A stretch of 16,498 nt of DNA from Paracoccaceae bacterium. Its GTDB lineage: Bacteria; Pseudomonadota; Alphaproteobacteria; Rhodobacterales; Rhodobacteraceae. This document shows positions 14,215-16,498 of the stretch, in pieces. The notes under the pieces were generated by a model. The model ran no database searches, was not told where the DNA came from, and worked only from the letters and a program-made list of their open reading frames with translations. The stretch lies in NCBI GenBank assembly GCA_003565055.1, contig PXDM01000356.1:1-16498 (forward strand). The letters are read 5' to 3'. Position 1 is the first letter of the stretch. Every line of letters begins with the position of its first letter. Position numbers and translations under genes: made by a program.

Positions 14215-14755
14215 TCTTCTCCACAGTCAGATTTCCATTCGTATAGACGCAGATATCCGCCGCAATCGCCATCGCCTGCCGCGCCACCTCTTCCGCCGAA
14301 AACTCCGTCGCCATCAAACCGCGCGCGGCCGCCAGGGCATAATTTCCGCCCGATCCGATCGCCGCTGCGTCATGCTCTGGCTCCAGCACATCGCCTGCGC
14401 CCGTGATCACGAACAGATCGCGCCCGTCGGTGACGATCAGCATCGCTTCCAGCTTTTGCAGATACTTATCCGTGCGCCAGTCCTTCGCTAGTTCGACCGA
14501 GGCGCGGGCAAGCTGGCCCGGCGTCGCTTCCAGCTTCGCCTCCAGCCGCTCCAGGAGCGTGAAAGCATCCGCTGTCGAGCCGGCAAACCCTGCCACGACC
14601 TCATGGCCGCCGGGCGAGAGCCGGCGCACCTTGCGCGCCGAGCCCTTGATCACGGTCTGGCCCAGCGACACTTGACCATCCCCGGCCACGACGACCTCCC
14701 CGCCACGCCGGACCGCCAGAATTGTCGTGCCGTGCCAGCCCGGAAAATCACTCAT
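14204..14755 (-). CDS. hslV: ATP-dependent protease peptidase subunit HslV
   Basis: HslV is the proteasome-like N-terminal threonine peptidase of the HslUV complex. The 183-residue precursor begins [19 protein letters not shown], so a nine-residue propeptide ends in Gly9 and Thr10 would become the catalytic N-terminal Thr after cleavage. In mature numbering Asp17 (AGDGQ), Lys28 and Lys33 (KGSARKVRR) fall where E. coli HslV has its catalytic residues. Other family stretches are [36 protein letters not shown] and [14 protein letters not shown] at the C-terminus. ATG 14755 has GAGG 5 nt upstream. The longer frame to 14974 only reads trxA DNA out of frame. Its 3' end overlaps brnA. Confidence 0.97.
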   Translation of the reverse strand: MSDFPGWHGTTILAVRRGGEVVVAGDGQVSLGQTVIKGSARKVRRLSPGGHEVVAGFAGSTADAFTLLERLEAKLEATPGQLARASVELAKDWRTDKYLQKLEAMLIVTDGRDLFVITGAGDVLEPEHDAAAIGSGGNYALAAARGLMATEFSAEEVARQAMAIAADICVYTNGNLTVEKISA

Positions 14756-14763
14756 CGCAGCCT

Positions 14764-14798
14764 CATTTTCTTGCCGGAAATACTCCCGCCGGAGGCGC
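14764..14798 (-). repeat. Rhodobacteraceae-type intergenic element with CTCC/GGAG hairpin
   Basis: On the minus strand this stretch contains CCTCCGGCGGGAGTATTT (14795-14778), followed by CCGGCAAGAAAATGAGG, whose last bases form the hslV ribosome site. CTCC and GGAG form a small hairpin. From memory, near copies of this string are scattered between genes in many Rhodobacteraceae. It is single copy in this window, so repetitiveness cannot be shown here. It lies in the 70-nt gap between trxA and hslV. Confidence 0.45.
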
Positions 14799-14825
14799 AT
14801 CTCACGCCCCGGCGGAACAGCGCGC

Positions 14826-15146
14826 TCAGACGCTTTCGCTGATCCAGCTTTGAAGCGCGGATTTGGGTGCTGCGCCGACCTTGTTCGACACGACCTGCCC
14901 ATCCTTGAACATGAACAGCGCCGGAATGCCGCGGATGCCCATCGAGGCTGCCGTGTCCGGGTTTTCGTCCACATTGACCTTGGCGATTTTCACGCGGCCC
15001 TCAAATTCGGCCGACAGCTCTTCCAGAGCCGGGCCGATCTGCTTGCAGGGACCACACCATTCGGCCCAGAAATCGACAACAACGGGGATGTCGGACTGGC
15101 GCACTTCGGCGTCGAATGTGGCATCGGTGACTGCGACTGTGGGCAT
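14826..15146 (-). CDS. trxA: thioredoxin
   Basis: TrxA is the cytosolic thiol-disulfide reductant for ribonucleotide reductase, methionine sulfoxide reductase and other targets. The 106 residues are the usual length. The active site is [10 protein letters not shown] (WCGPC at 30-34), preceded by VVVDFW. The cis-proline loop is [13 protein letters not shown], and the final KSALQSWI helix is typical. ATG 15146 has GGAGG upstream. The gene follows addA by 35 nt on the same strand, an order common in Rhodobacteraceae, and ends about 70 nt before hslV. Confidence 0.97.
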   Translation of the reverse strand: MPTVAVTDATFDAEVRQSDIPVVVDFWAEWCGPCKQIGPALEELSAEFEGRVKIAKVNVDENPDTAASMGIRGIPALFMFKDGQVVSNKVGAAPKSALQSWISESV

Positions 15147-15181
15147 CGGCCCCTCCAATTTCGGTGACAACTGCGCCCTAC

Positions 15182-16498
15182 CTATGCCGCGCCCGCGCCG
15201 GATTCAAGCTCTGCCCGCGACAGCGCCGCATCGACCAGCGACGCGGGCAGACGCATCAGTTGCGCGCGAGCGGTCCAGAGCAGCGCGACCTCGATCTCGC
15301 GGTCGGGAAAAACCTGCGCAAGCGCCGCGCGATAGGCTCCCATCTGACGCAAAAGCCCCTCTGGCGTTTCCTCCGCACACGGCGGGATCACGCGGTTGGA
15401 TTTGTAATCCACGGCCAACACATGGGCAGGCGAGACCACCAGCCGGTCGATCACCCCAAAAAGCGGGCGACCGGCCAGTGTCGCAGAGATCTCGACTTCC
15501 GCCAGCGTGCCCGGTGCGAACAAGGGTGCGAGTTCCGGCGCTGAAATCACTCCGGCGGCTTCCTCCAGAAGCGTCTCGAGATCTGCCGGGGCGCCCTCCT
15601 CCATCCCCGCCAGAAGTGCTTGCGCGCGCTCTGACCAATCCACCTGCGGCCAAAGCGGCAGATGCTCGAGCAACAGATGCAGTTGCGCGCCGCGCAGGGT
15701 CGCGGCCTCGCCCGAAAGGCCCGACTCGCCCGGCAGAGCCTTGGCCCCGCCGAGGCTCGAGGGCGACAGGACAGCGGGCGACGCGGGCGCGGGCGGCGCA
15801 GGGTGCCACAGCATCGCGGGCAGCCCAGCCGGAGTCGTGGGCGTTGTTTCCGGGGGCGCGACGGCTTCGGGCCAGTCGAGATGCTGGTAGCGCAGCCCCG
15901 GCCCGGTCGGCATCTCGCAATCCACTGCGCCCAGATGCGACAGCCCGTCGGCCATGCGGCGATACCACCCTTCCGGCTGGTCGGTCTTGCCCGCGCCCGC
16001 GATTATCAGCCAATGCTCCGCCCGCGTCATCGCGACATAGAGCAGGCGTGCATCTTCCTCGGCGCGCAGCGCGGCCTGCGCCTCCGCGCGTTCGGCGACT
16101 GGCGCGGGCATCTCGGCGCGCGCACTGCGCCAGAGCGCGGTCACGCCCATCTCAAGCATCTGCCCGCTTTCGCGCGCGGCCCGATCCGCTGTGTCGGGCA
16201 GGATCACCACAGGCGCTTCCAGCCCCTTCGCGCCATGCACGGTCATCACCCGCAGCCGCCCAGCCGCGGCCCCCAATTCGCGCTTAATCTGCACATCGCC
16301 ATGCTCCAACCAGGCCAGAAATCCCGTCAGGCTGGGGGTTTCGAGCGGCTCATAGGCCAGCGCCTGCGCGAGGAAGGCGTCGATCCCGTCCTCGGCCTCC
16401 GCGCCCAGTCGCGCGATCAGGCGGCGGCGACCGTCATGGCGGGTCAGGCAGCGCTCGATCAGGTCATAAGGGCGCAGGAAATCCGTCTGCCCGCGCAG
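15182..16498 (-). CDS. addA: double-strand break repair helicase-nuclease AddA, C-terminal part (runs off window)
   Basis: AddA is the UvrD-like helicase and nuclease subunit of AddAB, which processes double-strand breaks for RecA. The frame stays open to the right edge, so only the last 438 codons are seen; the N-terminal Walker motifs are outside. Helicase motif V reads [11 protein letters not shown] (about 16217-16245) and motif [14 protein letters not shown] (about 16010-16042). The C-terminal RecB-type nuclease domain has QLHLLLEHL, then FGVIDRLVV and VDYKSNR (about 15392-15412), whose Asp and Lys are the PD-(D/E)XK catalytic residues, and QMGAYRAAL. Between the helicase and nuclease is a Pro- and Ala-rich linker (about 15750-15870). 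The downstream neighbour is trxA. Confidence 0.95.
   Translation of the reverse strand: MRGQTDFLRPYDLIERCLTRHDGRRRLIARLGAEAEDGIDAFLAQALAYEPLETPSLTGFLAWLEHGDVQIKRELGAAAGRLRVMTVHGAKGLEAPVVILPDTADRAARESGQMLEMGVTALWRSARAEMPAPVAERAEAQAALRAEEDARLLYVAMTRAEHWLIIAGAGKTDQPEGWYRRMADGLSHLGAVDCEMPTGPGLRYQHLDWPEAVAPPETTPTTPAGLPAMLWHPAPPAPASPAVLSPSSLGGAKALPGESGLSGEAATLRGAQLHLLLEHLPLWPQVDWSERAQALLAGMEEGAPADLETLLEEAAGVISAPELAPLFAPGTLAEVEISATLAGRPLFGVIDRLVVSPAHVLAVDYKSNRVIPPCAEETPEGLLRQMGAYRAALAQVFPDREIEVALLWTARAQLMRLPASLVDAALSRAELESGAGAA

Noticed and set aside
14863..16287. 474-residue plus-strand frame opposite trxA and addA
   Set aside because: It is low complexity (Arg, Ala, Pro, Ser) and spans two well-identified genes on the other strand, so it is a shadow frame.

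Overview
The window looks like chromosomal DNA of an alphaproteobacterium, most likely order Rhodobacterales (Rhodobacteraceae). Signs are the high G+C, the addA-trxA order, an HslV that keeps a short propeptide ending in Gly before Thr-Thr, a CsgH-type curli accessory gene, a GAAC-N7-GAAC SOS box, and a short intergenic element (CCTCCGGCGGGAGTATTT) that I recall as frequent in that family. No rRNA, tRNA, CRISPR array or insertion sequence was seen.

Layout, left to right. (1) 1-2007: the 3' part of a P-loop kinase-like gene (+), then accA followed by a GNAT acetyltransferase (both -). (2) 2084-3615: imuB (+), with an SOS box 14 nt before its start and neither imuA nor dnaE2 beside it. (3) 3654-4932: a three-gene curli-type amyloid operon (-), made of a curlin, a CsgH-like inhibitor and a second curlin-repeat protein. 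(4) 5081-6785: thyA-folA followed by a short HPF/RaiA ribosome-binding protein (all -), closed by a strong intrinsic terminator. (5) 6906-7328: a glyoxalase/VOC gene (+). (6) 7333-10023: an ExeA/GspA-like AAA ATPase (-) diverging from an ExoY-type sugar transferase and a rhomboid protease (+) across a 405-bp AT-richer intergenic region with repeats. (7) 10020-12125: a SufT-like/acetyltransferase/IscA-like/tpiA run (-). (8) 12197-14755: hslU and hslV (-), with a BrnT/BrnA toxin-antitoxin pair lying between them on the opposite strand. (9) 14826-16498: trxA and the 3' part of addA (-).

Most genes are housekeeping: fatty-acid synthesis, thymidylate/folate metabolism, glycolysis, Fe-S assembly, HslUV proteolysis, thioredoxin and recombination. 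The accessory content is the curli operon, the polysaccharide-type ATPase/transferase/rhomboid group, the stand-alone SOS-linked imuB and the brnTA module. Packing is tight: thyA and folA abut, sufT and the acetyltransferase overlap by one base, the rhomboid gene and tpiA share a CTAG that gives both stop codons, and brnA overlaps the end of hslV by 11 bp.

I did not find a convincing wholly new system. The most unusual points are the toxin-antitoxin pair between hslV and hslU, the compact curli operon whose strict 11-residue repeats carry two cysteines one rung apart, the isolated imuB under an SOS box, and the repeat-containing intergenic region before the sugar transferase.
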